From Paenibacillus harenae DSM 16969 (GTDB lineage: Bacteria; Bacillota; Bacilli; Paenibacillales; Paenibacillaceae): DNA of 64,000 nt. Positions 17,466 through 26,111 of the stretch are shown piece by piece (positions within the stretch are counted from its first letter, which is position 1; every line of letters starts with the position of its first letter). Where the stretch lies: contig NZ_KE383842.1 in the NCBI RefSeq assembly GCF_000422465.1, forward strand, positions 289,040-353,039. The letters run 5' to 3'. The notes below the pieces were generated by a model that saw only the letters and a list, made by a program, of their open reading frames with translations, had not been told where the DNA came from and ran no database searches. The position numbers and the translations under genes are program-made.

Positions 17466-18773
17466 ATGCAACAGCTGCAGTATGACGTGGCAATCGTAGG
17501 CGGGGGAATCGCGGGGTTGACGGCGGCGGTCTATGCCGCAAAGGCGGGGAAGAAAACGATCGTTATCGAACGGGCGGAACGGTTGGGCGGCAGGGCCATT
17601 TCCAACAAGAAGAAGGGCGCCTACTTTAATCTTGGCGGGCATGCCTTATATCATGGGGACGCATATGCCACGTTCCGTGGATTGGGGCTTAGCCTGCAAG
17701 GAAATAAACCGTCGATCGACGGGTACGGGATATGGAAAGGGAAGCTGCATACAATGCCGATGGGCGTGTCCTCCTTGTTGACCACCCCGCTCCTGTCTTG
17801 GAGGGGAAAGACGGAGCTGGCGTCTTGGCTCGCGAAATTGGGAAAGCTGGATACCCGCCGCTATGACCGCGTCAGCCTCCGGGAGTGGATCGAAGGAAAC
17901 GTGCGCGATCCGATGACACGGCATTTATTTTATGCGCTGCTGCGTACGGCAAGTTACGTGGCGGCGCCGGATCTGCAGGCGGCCGGCCCTGTTTTGAAGC
18001 AGCTTCAAAATTCCTTGCAAGGCGTGCTGTATCTGGATCGCGGCTGGGGCGCGACGGTCGATGAATTAGGGATGAAAGCATCGGATCTCGGCGTGCGGTT
18101 TCTAACGAAAAGCAAGGCCGCCTCCGTCGATCACGGCGAAGGTGCCGTACGGCATGTCCAGTGCGAAGACGGAACGAGGATCGAGGCGGCAAACATCGTC
18201 CTCGCAGTTCCACCCGCGGCCGCCTGTCAATTGGTCCCGCATGCGGAAGCCACCGCTCTTCATGCCTGGAAAGAACAAGCGATCGAAATTACGTCCGCTT
18301 GCCTGGACGTGGCATTGCGGCGCCTGCCGAAGCCGAAGCAGCAGTTCGTGTACGGCATCGATCAAACGGTCTTCCTCTCGAACCAGTCGCGCGCGGCTTA
18401 TTTAAGCGACGACGGCGCGCAGGTCGTATCCTTGATCAAGTATCAAGGAAAGGAGACCGATCCGGAACAAGATCTGCGGGAGCTGGAACAAGCCTTGGAT
18501 CTGATCCAGCCGGGCTGGAGGGACGAATTGATCGTCAGCCAATACTTGCCGAAGATCACGGTTTGCCATGATTTCATGCATTTGAAACGCCAAGAGAACC
18601 CGGGACCCGCCGTCCCGGAAATCAAGGGGCTGTATGTGGCGGGCGATTGGGCATCGCACGGCGAAATGCTGGTTGACGCCTCGACGGCAAGCGCCAAGAG
18701 AGCCGTTCGGCATATGCTCTCCCTTGAGGACAAGGAGAGAAATCCATTCGATGAGCTTAGAAGCATTATATAA
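17466..18773 (+). CDS. FAD-dependent amine-oxidase/phytoene-desaturase-like oxidoreductase
   Basis: A 435-residue flavoprotein. The N-terminal dinucleotide fold reads VAIVGGGIAGLTAAVYAAKAG, followed by ERAERLGGRAIS. The C-terminal FAD motif is GLYVAGDWASHGEMLVDASTASAKRA. Relatives include phytoene desaturases, protoporphyrinogen oxidases and amine oxidases, and the substrate cannot be told. It sits behind an ECF41-type promoter and its end overlaps the sigma-factor gene by 23 bases. ECF41 factors commonly sit beside an oxidoreductase that they control, so this is probably the main target. The ribosome site AAAGGGATGA is moderate. Confidence 0.85.
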   Translation: MQQLQYDVAIVGGGIAGLTAAVYAAKAGKKTIVIERAERLGGRAISNKKKGAYFNLGGHALYHGDAYATFRGLGLSLQGNKPSIDGYGIWKGKLHTMPMGVSSLLTTPLLSWRGKTELASWLAKLGKLDTRRYDRVSLREWIEGNVRDPMTRHLFYALLRTASYVAAPDLQAAGPVLKQLQNSLQGVLYLDRGWGATVDELGMKASDLGVRFLTKSKAASVDHGEGAVRHVQCEDGTRIEAANIVLAVPPAAACQLVPHAEATALHAWKEQAIEITSACLDVALRRLPKPKQQFVYGIDQTVFLSNQSRAAYLSDDGAQVVSLIKYQGKETDPEQDLRELEQALDLIQPGWRDELIVSQYLPKITVCHDFMHLKRQENPGPAVPEIKGLYVAGDWASHGEMLVDASTASAKRAVRHMLSLEDKERNPFDELRSII

Positions 18774-19614
18774 AATCTATAGAGCTCCGCTTATTTCTTT
18801 GGCTTACCGGATGCTTGGAAGCGTCATGGACGCGGAAGACATCGTGCAGGAAGCCTTCCTGAGCTACAACCAATTGCAAGGAGCCGGCGCCGTTCAAAAC
18901 GAAAGAGCGTATCTGTACAAAATCGTGACGAACCGCTGTCTCGACCTGCTGCGTTCCTCGGCCCAAAAAAGGGAATTGTACGTCGGGCCTTGGCTTCCGG
19001 AGCCGTTGATCGAATACGGGGCGCCGGAAGCCGATCCCTCGGAAGCTTACTTGCGGCGGGAGTCGATCTCGACGGCTTATCTGCTGCTCCTGCAGCAGCT
19101 GGGGGCGGTGGAAAGAGCAGTCTTTCTGCTTCGCGAGCTATTTCACTATCCGTTCGACGAGATTGCCGTAATGGTCGGGAAAAGCAGCGCGAATTGCCGC
19201 CAAATTTTCCGCAGAGCCAAAAAAAGCATTCATTTCGATCCCGAACAAAATCCGCCGGTCCCCGTCGCCGAGGAGAAGGTGAAGGATTTCGTGAACGCCC
19301 TCCTGCAGGGGAATACGAACCGGCTGCTTGAGCTGGTGGGCGAGAACGCGGTTTTCTATTCGGACGGCGGCGGCAAGGTGCGCGCGGCGCAAATTCCCGT
19401 TGCCGGGTTCAATCAGGTTATTCATCTGCTTTTCAATTTGCTTAAGATGTATGAAGGAAAATACACGTACGCTTACCTTAACGTGAATGGAGCGCCGGGG
19501 CTTCGCATCGTCATGGATGACGGCATTCAATACGTCTATTCTTTTGCTTATAAAAACAATAAAATCGAATCGATCTACGCCGTAGCCAATCCGGATAAGC
19601 TGAGACATTTGTAG
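18751..19614 (+). CDS. ECF41-family RNA polymerase sigma factor with SnoaL-like C-terminal domain
   Basis: A 287-residue sigma factor. Region 2 is LAYRMLGSVMDAEDIVQEAFLSY and region 4 lies near FDEIAVMVGKSSANCRQIFRRAKK. An extra C-terminal domain of about 110 residues has the SnoaL fold. The three ECF41 hallmarks are all present: WLPEPL (81-86) in the linker, DGGGK (205-209) in the extension and NPDKL (280-284) at the end. In this group the fused domain controls activity instead of an anti-sigma factor, and none is encoded nearby. AAGGAGAG sits 11 bases before the ATG. The frame is open further upstream, but that part overlaps the oxidoreductase. Confidence 0.92.
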   Translation: MSLEALYKIYRAPLISLAYRMLGSVMDAEDIVQEAFLSYNQLQGAGAVQNERAYLYKIVTNRCLDLLRSSAQKRELYVGPWLPEPLIEYGAPEADPSEAYLRRESISTAYLLLLQQLGAVERAVFLLRELFHYPFDEIAVMVGKSSANCRQIFRRAKKSIHFDPEQNPPVPVAEEKVKDFVNALLQGNTNRLLELVGENAVFYSDGGGKVRAAQIPVAGFNQVIHLLFNLLKMYEGKYTYAYLNVNGAPGLRIVMDDGIQYVYSFAYKNNKIESIYAVANPDKLRHL

Positions 19615-19636
19615 AAAGGGCGGCTGCGGGAAGATG

Positions 19637-19664
19637 AAAGCAGCCGATCCGGCTGCTTTTTTTT
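19637..19664 (+). terminator. Rho-independent terminator after the ECF41 operon
   Basis: AAAGCAGCCG pairs perfectly with CGGCTGCTTT around ATC (19637-19659), followed by five further T. It closes the oxidoreductase-sigma operon. Confidence 0.9.
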
Positions 19665-19727
19665 GCTTGTGTCCCGCGGCTAATTCGAGGACAATAGAGG
19701 CAAACCCTACCGTAAAGGATTATGCCG

Positions 19728-20588
19728 ATGCGCAAGCCTAGTTTGTTGGAAAGACTGCTATATCCGCCGGATCGCATGGAAGAGAAGAAGCTTGCCCGCG
19801 TTCTGCAAGGGAAGACGGTCGTCATAACGGGCGCGAGCTCCGGGATCGGAGAACGGCTGGCATACCTGCTCGGCCGTCTGCCGGTTCACCTGATCCTGGC
19901 AGCCCGAAGAGAGGAAAGGCTTCGCGCCATAAAACGGGAAATCGAGGAAGGGGCTGCACAGGTAAGCGTCTTTAGGGCGGACCTTCGAAAGGAGGACGAG
20001 CTGGAGTCGTTTTTAGCCTTTCTGCATCAATTGCCAGGCGGGGTTGACGTGGTTGTCAGCAACGCCGGCCTATCTATCAGACGATCGATGGAAGATTCCT
20101 TGGACCGCTACCACGATTTTACCCGGACGATGGCGATCAATTATTTTGCGCCCGTCCGGTTGCTGTTGTCCGTCATTCCGCTGCTGAGACAAAAACAGGG
20201 ACAGATGATCAACGTTTCGACGATCAACACGTCGTTAATCCCATTCCCTTACTTTGCCGCCTATCAGGCTTCGAAGTCGGCTTTCGATACCTGGCTCCGG
20301 TCCTCGGCGCCCGAACTGCATGCAATGGGAATCGCAACGACGTCGATCTATCTGCCGTTAGTAAGGACGCCGATGATCCTGCCGACGGCGGCCTATCGGA
20401 ACAGGCCAGCCATGAGCGCGGACCATGCGGCGCGAATCATCGCCAAGTCCATGTATACGAAACGGAAAAGAGTCATGCCGTGGTGGCTGCTATTCGGACA
20501 ACTGGCTTCCTTGCTGTTCAGAGGTCCGTGGGAAGCGGCAATGTTGGGCAGGCTGCGGAATAGGAGGAATGACGGTGGGGATTCTTAA
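19728..20588 (+). CDS. Short-chain dehydrogenase/reductase
   Basis: An SDR of about 286 residues. It has the cofactor motif VVITGASSGIGERLAYLL, NAGL, a catalytic Ser region (INVSTINTS) and the active-site YQASK. The first 27 residues precede the Rossmann fold and the C-terminal 50 are basic with a hydrophobic run, which suggests membrane contact. It overlaps the acyl-CoA ligase gene by 14 bases, so the two probably act in one pathway on a fatty or aromatic acid derivative. AAAGGA sits 9 bases before the ATG at 19728. The ATG at 19722 is possible but close. Confidence 0.85.
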   Translation: MRKPSLLERLLYPPDRMEEKKLARVLQGKTVVITGASSGIGERLAYLLGRLPVHLILAARREERLRAIKREIEEGAAQVSVFRADLRKEDELESFLAFLHQLPGGVDVVVSNAGLSIRRSMEDSLDRYHDFTRTMAINYFAPVRLLLSVIPLLRQKQGQMINVSTINTSLIPFPYFAAYQASKSAFDTWLRSSAPELHAMGIATTSIYLPLVRTPMILPTAAYRNRPAMSADHAARIIAKSMYTKRKRVMPWWLLFGQLASLLFRGPWEAAMLGRLRNRRNDGGDS

Positions 20589-22110
20589 ACTGTTTGGCGT
20601 GCTCCGCCGAATCGGCATGCTTTCTCCGGCCGGTTTGTACGGAATAGTCTCCGCCATCCGTCATTATGGCGTCAACGTCATGGCGCTGCTAAAAATCGCA
20701 GAGAGCCAATTTGGCGGGATGACCGCGTTGACGGATGACAGGGAAACGCTGACCTACCGGCAATTATCGTCCCAATCGGAACGGCTTGCCGAGCTTTTGA
20801 TGCAGCATTACAATGTCGGGAGCGGTCGAAAAGTCGGGCTGATGTGCGGAAACCATGCCTCTTTGGTGAAAGCCCTTTTTGCCGCATCCATGACGGGATC
20901 GGATATTTGTTTGCTGAGCGCCGAGATGAGCGCGGCCCAGTTCGGACAATTGACGGACGCCTATGATTTTGACTTGCTTGTATACGATGCGGAGCTAGCT
21001 TCTATGATAGAGCAATCGTCGTATTCGAAAGATAAGGTATTGAGCTACCATGACCGCTTGCCCGCTATTAATAACATGCTTCGCGCATCCGGGTACGCCG
21101 GGCGGAAACGGCGGAGAACGTCGTCCGGCAAAATCATGCTGCTGACGGGCGGTACCACGGGCAAAGCTAAACAAGCCGCGCATAAACCGTCGCTGTTCCA
21201 TTACTTGCAGCCTTTCTCGACGTTGCTTGCGAAGCTGAATTTGTTGCGGCACAAGACGGCTTACATCGCTACGCCTATTTATCACGGCTACGGGGTCGCG
21301 ATCCTATTCTTATTCGTCGCATTGGGGAAGAAGGTCGTCCTCACGAGCGGCTTCGATGCCGGGAAGGCATGCGCTCTCATCCGGCGGCATCAGGTTAAAG
21401 TCGTTACCGTCGTACCGTTGATGATTCATAAAATGCTGAGGCATAATGCCGGGGATTTGAAGTCGCTTGCTTGCGTCGCCTCAGGGGGCGCGGAGCTTAA
21501 TCCGAAGCTGGCGGCCGAGGTATTGGGCAAGTTAGGAGACGTATTGTACAATCTGTACGGAACGTCCGAAGCGGGTTTGAATATCATCGCGACGCCGCAA
21601 GATTTAACGCATGCCGCTAACACGATCGGCAAAAAAATAAAAGGCGTCCGGTTAAACGTACTGGATGCCCGCGGGAAAAGGGTTGGAGCGGGAGAGATCG
21701 GCCAATTTTGCATCAAAAACAAGTGGTCGACGCAGAGCGGCGGCAGCGCTTGGATCGAGACGGGCGATTTAGGCTACCGGGACCGGCGCGGGTATTATTT
21801 TCTGTGCGGGAGAGCGGACGACCGGATCGTGTCGGCCGGCGAGAACGTTTATCCGATCGAACTCGAACAAATCCTGATCCGCCACCCATCGGTAGAAGAC
21901 GTCGCCGTGAAAGGCGTCCGCGACGAATTATTCGGACAGAGGCTGAAAGCGTACGTTCAAACGGCCGAGCATGCCGACCTGACCGAGGAAGCGCTTATGG
22001 AGTGGCTGCGGACGAGGGCCGCAAGATACCAGATGCCCAAGGAAATCGTATTCGTTCGGCATATTCCCTATACCCATTTGGGGAAGCAGGACAAGAAGAA
22101 GCTCAACTAG
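20575..22110 (+). CDS. AMP-dependent acyl-CoA synthetase/ligase
   Basis: A ligase of about 511 residues of the ANL superfamily. It has the P-loop LLTGGTTGKAKQAAHK, the YGTSEAG motif, ETGDLGYRDRRGYYFLCGR, the hinge DDRIVSAGENVYPIELEQI and a C-terminal catalytic Lys region (GKQDKKKLN). It would activate a carboxylic acid to an acyl-adenylate and then to acyl-CoA. The N-terminal 60 residues are hydrophobic. I place the start at GTG 20575, because GGAGG (20563-20567) ends 7 bases before it. The ATG at 20569 is too close. Substrate unknown. It pairs with the SDR upstream. Confidence 0.87.
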   Translation: MGILKLFGVLRRIGMLSPAGLYGIVSAIRHYGVNVMALLKIAESQFGGMTALTDDRETLTYRQLSSQSERLAELLMQHYNVGSGRKVGLMCGNHASLVKALFAASMTGSDICLLSAEMSAAQFGQLTDAYDFDLLVYDAELASMIEQSSYSKDKVLSYHDRLPAINNMLRASGYAGRKRRRTSSGKIMLLTGGTTGKAKQAAHKPSLFHYLQPFSTLLAKLNLLRHKTAYIATPIYHGYGVAILFLFVALGKKVVLTSGFDAGKACALIRRHQVKVVTVVPLMIHKMLRHNAGDLKSLACVASGGAELNPKLAAEVLGKLGDVLYNLYGTSEAGLNIIATPQDLTHAANTIGKKIKGVRLNVLDARGKRVGAGEIGQFCIKNKWSTQSGGSAWIETGDLGYRDRRGYYFLCGRADDRIVSAGENVYPIELEQILIRHPSVEDVAVKGVRDELFGQRLKAYVQTAEHADLTEEALMEWLRTRAARYQMPKEIVFVRHIPYTHLGKQDKKKLN

Positions 22111-22116
22111 GTCGCG

Positions 22117-22135
22117 GCTGAATATATTATTCAGC
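22117..22135 (+). terminator. Hairpin after the acyl-CoA ligase
   Basis: GCTGAATA pairs with TATTCAGC around TAT directly after the stop. There is no T-run after it, so it may be a weak terminator or only protect the mRNA end. Confidence 0.35.
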
Positions 22136-22268
22136 AATCAATGGCGCGAAATGAACGGCGGCTTGTCAAAAAATAAGCAAAACTTAAGCTTTACTTAAAA
22201 ACCTCTTTACAGTTAACAGTTATCTTTAATCAAGAAGATGACTTGTAACCTGAAGGAGGTTGTTTGTT

Positions 22269-23303
22269 GTGATGAAGCCGAATTACAGCGGTCTCGACTG
22301 GTTGAAATTTATGGCGGCTCTGTTGGTTGTCGCCAATCATACGGGTCCGCTGCAAAGTATCAATCCTTATGCTGATTTTCTGATAAGCGGCGTCCTCACC
22401 CGGATAGCCGTTCCCGTGTTTTTCATGACCTCCGGGTTCTTTTTTTTCCGCAAGCTGACCGGCGACCCTGCAGCCGACCCGCAAGCCCTGCATGGCTATG
22501 CCAAAAAAGTAGGCAAGCTATACGTCATTGCTATTTTATTGTATATTCCGCTAAACCTGTATACGGGTTATTTTACAACGGATTTCTCCGTTTATTCCTT
22601 TATGAAAGACATCGTGTTCGACGGCACCGTCTATCATTTGTGGTACTTGCCGGCCATGTTGACCGGTCTATATATGACTTATTTCTTGTATAAGAGAATG
22701 CCGATGAAAGCGATGCTGGCAGCAGCATGCAGCTTGTATGCCATCGGATTGCTTGGCGGAAGCTATTACGGATTCATGGAGGGAAACAAAGGTCTGACGC
22801 AAATCTATGACGGAATGTTCAACCTGTTCGATTACACGCGCAACGGCTTATTTTATGCTCCCGTATTTCTTGCTTTGGGCGCTTGGGCGTCTAAGCAGCC
22901 GAAACGGGAGAGGAGCGCGGCCGCGCAGGCCGGCTTGTTCGCCGCATCGCTAATCCTGATGTTCGCCGAGGGCATCCTCCTGAATGCGGCGGATATTCCA
23001 AGGCATGACGGGATGTATATTTTTGCGATTCCCGCCGCTTATTATTTGTTCCAATGGGCGCTGCACTGGAGGGGCAAGTCGGGCAAAGCGTTCAGAGACT
23101 GGCGGGTTTGGATTTATATTTTGCATCCCTACGCCATCGTCCTTGTTCGCGGAGCGTCGGAGGCCGTACATCTGGAGCATTTGTTTATTGCGAATCGTTT
23201 GCTTCATTTTCTCGCGGTATGTCTATTGTCGATCATAATAGCCTCAGCTGCCGTAAAGCTTGAGCATATGCGCCGCCCTCGTCCGTCTCATGTAGATGCT
23301 TAA
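22269..23303 (+). CDS. Membrane acyltransferase, acyltransferase-3 (VanT N-domain-like) family
   Basis: A membrane protein of about 344 residues with around ten transmembrane helices. It starts with LDWLKFMAALLVVANHTGPL, where His in the first helix fits the catalytic region of the acyltransferase-3 family, and continues with RIAVPVFFMTSGFFFFRK and FWWILHPYAIV-like end segments (WVWIYILHPYAIVLVRG). Such proteins move acyl groups to sugars or peptidoglycan at the membrane. AAGGAGGT (22253-22260) favours the GTG at 22269. ATG at 22272 and TTG at 22260 are alternatives. It is monocistronic. Confidence 0.82.
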   Translation: MMKPNYSGLDWLKFMAALLVVANHTGPLQSINPYADFLISGVLTRIAVPVFFMTSGFFFFRKLTGDPAADPQALHGYAKKVGKLYVIAILLYIPLNLYTGYFTTDFSVYSFMKDIVFDGTVYHLWYLPAMLTGLYMTYFLYKRMPMKAMLAAACSLYAIGLLGGSYYGFMEGNKGLTQIYDGMFNLFDYTRNGLFYAPVFLALGAWASKQPKRERSAAAQAGLFAASLILMFAEGILLNAADIPRHDGMYIFAIPAAYYLFQWALHWRGKSGKAFRDWRVWIYILHPYAIVLVRGASEAVHLEHLFIANRLLHFLAVCLLSIIIASAAVKLEHMRRPRPSHVDA

Positions 23304-23388
23304 AGGAAATGAACAAAAATAGAAAATTTTCAGAGCTCTCATCGTGTTTTTACCCCATTAAAGCCGACTTGATACGTAACCCGTATCC

Positions 23389-23417
23389 AAAAGCCGCTTC
23401 ATGACGAAGCGGCTTTT
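23389..23417. terminator. Bidirectional terminator
   Basis: AAAAGCCGCTTC pairs with GAAGCGGCTTTT (12 bp). A and T tracts flank both arms, so it can end the acyltransferase transcript from the left and the small minus-strand gene from the right. Confidence 0.8.
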
Positions 23418-23437
23418 AAATATTCGACTTTATAAAA

Positions 23438-23608
23438 TTATTTTATATTCGTTGATTTGTGCTTTAAGGAATCAAGCACTTGAAGAAGCGGAGATTTTGT
23501 TACCGGAACAGGGCGGGATTCCAACAGCTCGAGTTCATTATATGAGCTTTCAATGAGTTCGCCGTGCAAACGCACGTTCGTCTTTATTTTCCTTGATTTC
23601 TTCTTCAT
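23438..23608 (-). CDS. Possible small basic protein, 56 residues
   Basis: A minus-strand frame starting with MKKKSRKIKTNVRLHGELIE and ending SLKHKSTNIK. AAGGAGG lies 13-14 bases before the ATG, a little far. The N-terminus is strongly basic, the middle acidic and leucine-rich (SSYNELELLESRP). I know no family for it. A bidirectional terminator sits right after its stop, which supports a real transcription unit. It fills most of the 23304-23825 gap. It could also be a decayed gene end. Confidence 0.45.
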   Translation of the reverse strand: MKKKSRKIKTNVRLHGELIESSYNELELLESRPVPVTKSPLLQVLDSLKHKSTNIK

Positions 23609-23825
23609 TCTGGGTAATGAGGCCTCCTTGAAAAATTTGGATATTAGAATGTATGTATGTGCGACCCGTATTGCCCGTGTATTCGTCTATTTAGCATTGA
23701 TATTCAAAACATCATAAACAAAATAGATCGTAAAACCGGTATCCAAGAGTTGGATTTTATTAAAAGTTTTTTTGTGATACGATAATCCGGTAAGCAACGA
23801 AAATATGTTAAGAAAAGAGAATTCA

Positions 23826-24140
23826 ATGATGAACAAAATCATGAAGCCTCATGTGGAGGCAGAGCTGCGGTCTTTCGTTGGAACGGATGTCTATATTCAC
23901 AGCGAGGCGACATCGTTTGTGTTTGTCCGCAATTTCAAGATTCACGTTACTCATGCTTATATCGCGGGGGATGGCCCGTTCCGCGCTGCTCTCCGATTCG
24001 ATGGGCATGGCTGGCTGCGGATGGAAGCTCTCACCCACTACGAGATCGCCGGGGACGGCCGCTTGCTGCTGGCCGGCTATGACGACAGAGGGCGGATGAA
24101 TGCGGCGCTTCACATCGGAAAGGAGCCGTTTCCGGAATGA
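23826..24140 (+). CDS. yojF: YojF-family (DUF1806) protein
   Basis: A protein of about 104 residues that resembles Bacillus subtilis YojF. Shared features are a LRSFVGTDVYIHSEATS start, FIRNAKI-like FVRNFKIHV, IAGDGPFRAALRF and the end GRLLLAGYDDRGRMNAALHIGKEPFP. Its role is unknown, but in Bacillus it sits in front of the bacillithiol deacetylase gene bshB2, exactly as here, with a four-base overlap (ATGA). The ATG at 23826 follows AAAGAGA by 6 bases. An in-frame ATG at 23805 has no good ribosome site. Confidence 0.82.
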   Translation: MMNKIMKPHVEAELRSFVGTDVYIHSEATSFVFVRNFKIHVTHAYIAGDGPFRAALRFDGHGWLRMEALTHYEIAGDGRLLLAGYDDRGRMNAALHIGKEPFPE

Positions 24141-24850
24141 ACAAACCAGTCGATAACGCTCCAAAACGTAAGCTTCTGGCCGTATTTGCCCATCCTGACG
24201 ACGAGTCGTTTATTTGCGGCGGAACGCTTGCCAAATACGCCGGCGAAGGCGTCGAAATTACGCTGGTGAGCGCCACACGCGGCGAAATGGGACGCCGGAT
24301 GGGCAATCCGCCTTACCTTAACCGGGAAACAATGGCGGCTGCACGCGAGATCGAGCTGCGGGAAGCCTGCGCAAGCCTGGGCATCCGGCACCTTCTCTTT
24401 CTGGATATCCGCGACAAGACGGTTGAATTTACCGATCCCGGCGGCTTGGCGGGACGGATTGAAGATTTGATCCGAGAAGTCGATCCTGATGTCGTGCTTA
24501 CTTTTCACGAGACGCTGGGCGGACACCCGGATCATTGCGCAATCGGGAAAGCGGCGACGGAAGCTTTCCGGCGAATGGGACATCGAGGCTCGTTATATTT
24601 CATTTCTTTCGGGAACGCGATGGAACGGCCCGAGCGTTTCGGATATTCCCGGAAAGACGTGGTCAAGATCGACGTTCGCGGCTATTTGAAGGAGAAGCTT
24701 GCCGCGTTCCGGGCCCACCGCTGCCAGACCGAAATCGACGAGTGGGTATGGCTGCCCGACCGGGAGGCGCTCTCCCGATTCGGCGGATATGAATATTTTC
24801 TGAAGGGGAATCGGGAGGTTCCGCCGCGCGTTCCGCATGATTTGTTTTAA
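24137..24850 (+). CDS. bshB2: Bacillithiol biosynthesis deacetylase BshB2
   Basis: A 237-residue LmbE-type zinc hydrolase. The metal site is AVFAHPDDESFICGG (His-Pro-Asp-Asp) with the distal HETLGGHPDHCAIG. SATRGEMGRRMG follows the first strand. This enzyme removes the acetyl group from N-acetylglucosaminyl malate, the second step of bacillithiol synthesis, with BshA and BshC encoded elsewhere. Its coupling to a YojF gene is the Bacillus arrangement and separates it from other LmbE proteins. It is cytoplasmic, with no signal peptide. It converges with the acyl-CoA dehydrogenase-like gene. Confidence 0.85.
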   Translation: MNKPVDNAPKRKLLAVFAHPDDESFICGGTLAKYAGEGVEITLVSATRGEMGRRMGNPPYLNRETMAAAREIELREACASLGIRHLLFLDIRDKTVEFTDPGGLAGRIEDLIREVDPDVVLTFHETLGGHPDHCAIGKAATEAFRRMGHRGSLYFISFGNAMERPERFGYSRKDVVKIDVRGYLKEKLAAFRAHRCQTEIDEWVWLPDREALSRFGGYEYFLKGNREVPPRVPHDLF

Positions 24851-24863
24851 ATTTTCCCCGGAA

Positions 24864-26027
24864 TCACAGCGTTTCGTCTAAAGCGGCTGAGGCCAAGTTA
24901 TGGAGCACCGAGCTATCCATCGGCGGATTATGAAGGCCGGCGCGAACATCGCGGTAGTACCGTTCCAGGGGGAGCTTTCGCGACAAGCTCGAACCGCCGA
25001 CGATGCGCATCGCCAGGTCCACGATTTTGACGGCGTTATTGGTGACCGTATACTTGGCCAGACCGAGCTCCGATTTCATTGCGGCCGAAGGCCGTTCTTC
25101 CTTCTGCCGGTCCCAGCGGTCCGCTGCCGCGTACAGAAGAACGCGCGCGGTCCGCAGCAGGGCTTCCATTTCTCCGATCGTCTGCCGGACGGAGGGAAGA
25201 TCGGCGATCGGTCCGGCTAAATGGTTGGGTTGATAAGAGCGGGCGAAAGCAAGAGCGAAATCCCTTGCAGCCATGGCAATGCCCATGTAACAAGCCGGAA
25301 TATGCAGAAGCCAGCCCCCGCCGTCATCCGCGCCTTGTCCGGTCAGCCGCATGTCTTCCTCCACAAACACATCGTCCAGTATGACATCGTGGCTTCCAGT
25401 CGCGCGCATCCCGAGCGTATCCCAGGTTTCCGCAAGGCTCACCCGATCCGTTCGTGTGATCAGAAAGTCGGCCGTGCAGTCCTCGCCCTGGATATAGGCC
25501 GTAACGACAAAACGGTCGAGAATCGGTGACAGCGTGCTGAACGTTTTGCGTCCCGTAATCCGCCACCCGCCTGGTACCGGTATAGCCTTCGTTTCGGGCT
25601 TACCTCCCCTGCTGGGGCTGCCGGAGGCTGCTTCGCTGGCAAAGGTATTGATCATCGTTCCGTCTGACACAACAGAACGGCACAAATCAGCCCATATGCG
25701 CGGCGGCCATTTCCCGGTTGTCCCGATGTGAAGGACCTGGCCGAGATGCCAGCCTACGGCGAGTGCCGTCGAGCCGTCCCCGTAAGCGAGACGTTCCTGC
25801 AGCAACACAAGCTCGTAGAGCGAGATGCCGTCCCCGCCGAACGGCTTCGGCACCGTCAGCTTTAAGTAACCGGCCTCGCGAAGATCGGCGAAATTGTCAA
25901 AGGGAAAGGATCCTTCCCGGTCGTGCGCGGCGGCACGCTCCGCGAAACGGGCAGCAAGCTCCTCCGCCATGCCTGCCCGTACCCTCTCTTCTTCATTGCG
26001 AATATATTGATCGATATATCGATTCAT
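24864..26027 (-). CDS. Acyl-CoA dehydrogenase-fold flavoprotein (YdbM-like)
   Basis: A 387-residue protein with the acyl-CoA dehydrogenase fold: an alpha N-domain (GYLKLTVPKPFGGDGISLYELVLLQE), a beta middle (TFASEAASGSPSRGG, WRITGRKTFST) and an alpha C-domain ending LERYYRDVRAGLHNPPMD. The usual catalytic Glu near the C-terminus is not seen, and HNPPMDSS lies there instead. This is a feature of YdbM and of flavin monooxygenase relatives such as DszC. It may be a monooxygenase or a dehydrogenase for an unusual substrate. AAAGGAG precedes the ATG. There is no partner flavin reductase beside it. Confidence 0.8.
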   Translation of the reverse strand: MNRYIDQYIRNEEERVRAGMAEELAARFAERAAAHDREGSFPFDNFADLREAGYLKLTVPKPFGGDGISLYELVLLQERLAYGDGSTALAVGWHLGQVLHIGTTGKWPPRIWADLCRSVVSDGTMINTFASEAASGSPSRGGKPETKAIPVPGGWRITGRKTFSTLSPILDRFVVTAYIQGEDCTADFLITRTDRVSLAETWDTLGMRATGSHDVILDDVFVEEDMRLTGQGADDGGGWLLHIPACYMGIAMAARDFALAFARSYQPNHLAGPIADLPSVRQTIGEMEALLRTARVLLYAAADRWDRQKEERPSAAMKSELGLAKYTVTNNAVKIVDLAMRIVGGSSLSRKLPLERYYRDVRAGLHNPPMDSSVLHNLASAALDETL

Positions 26028-26062
26028 CCTGATTCACTCCTTTCCTTCGCATTATAGCAAAA

Positions 26063-26100
26063 GGCCGCCAAACATAAGGTGTCCCTAATGTTTGGCGGTC
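26063..26100 (-). terminator. Terminator after the M3 peptidase gene
   Basis: On the minus strand GACCGCCAAACAT pairs with ATGTTTGGCGGCC, followed by TTTTGC. It ends the M3 peptidase transcript just before the acyl-CoA dehydrogenase-like gene. Confidence 0.8.
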
Positions 26101-26111
26101 TTCGCCGCGTC

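Noticed and set aside
22117..22135. Strong terminator claim for the hairpin after the acyl-CoA ligase
   Set aside because: It lacks a T-run, so I kept it only as a weak candidate.
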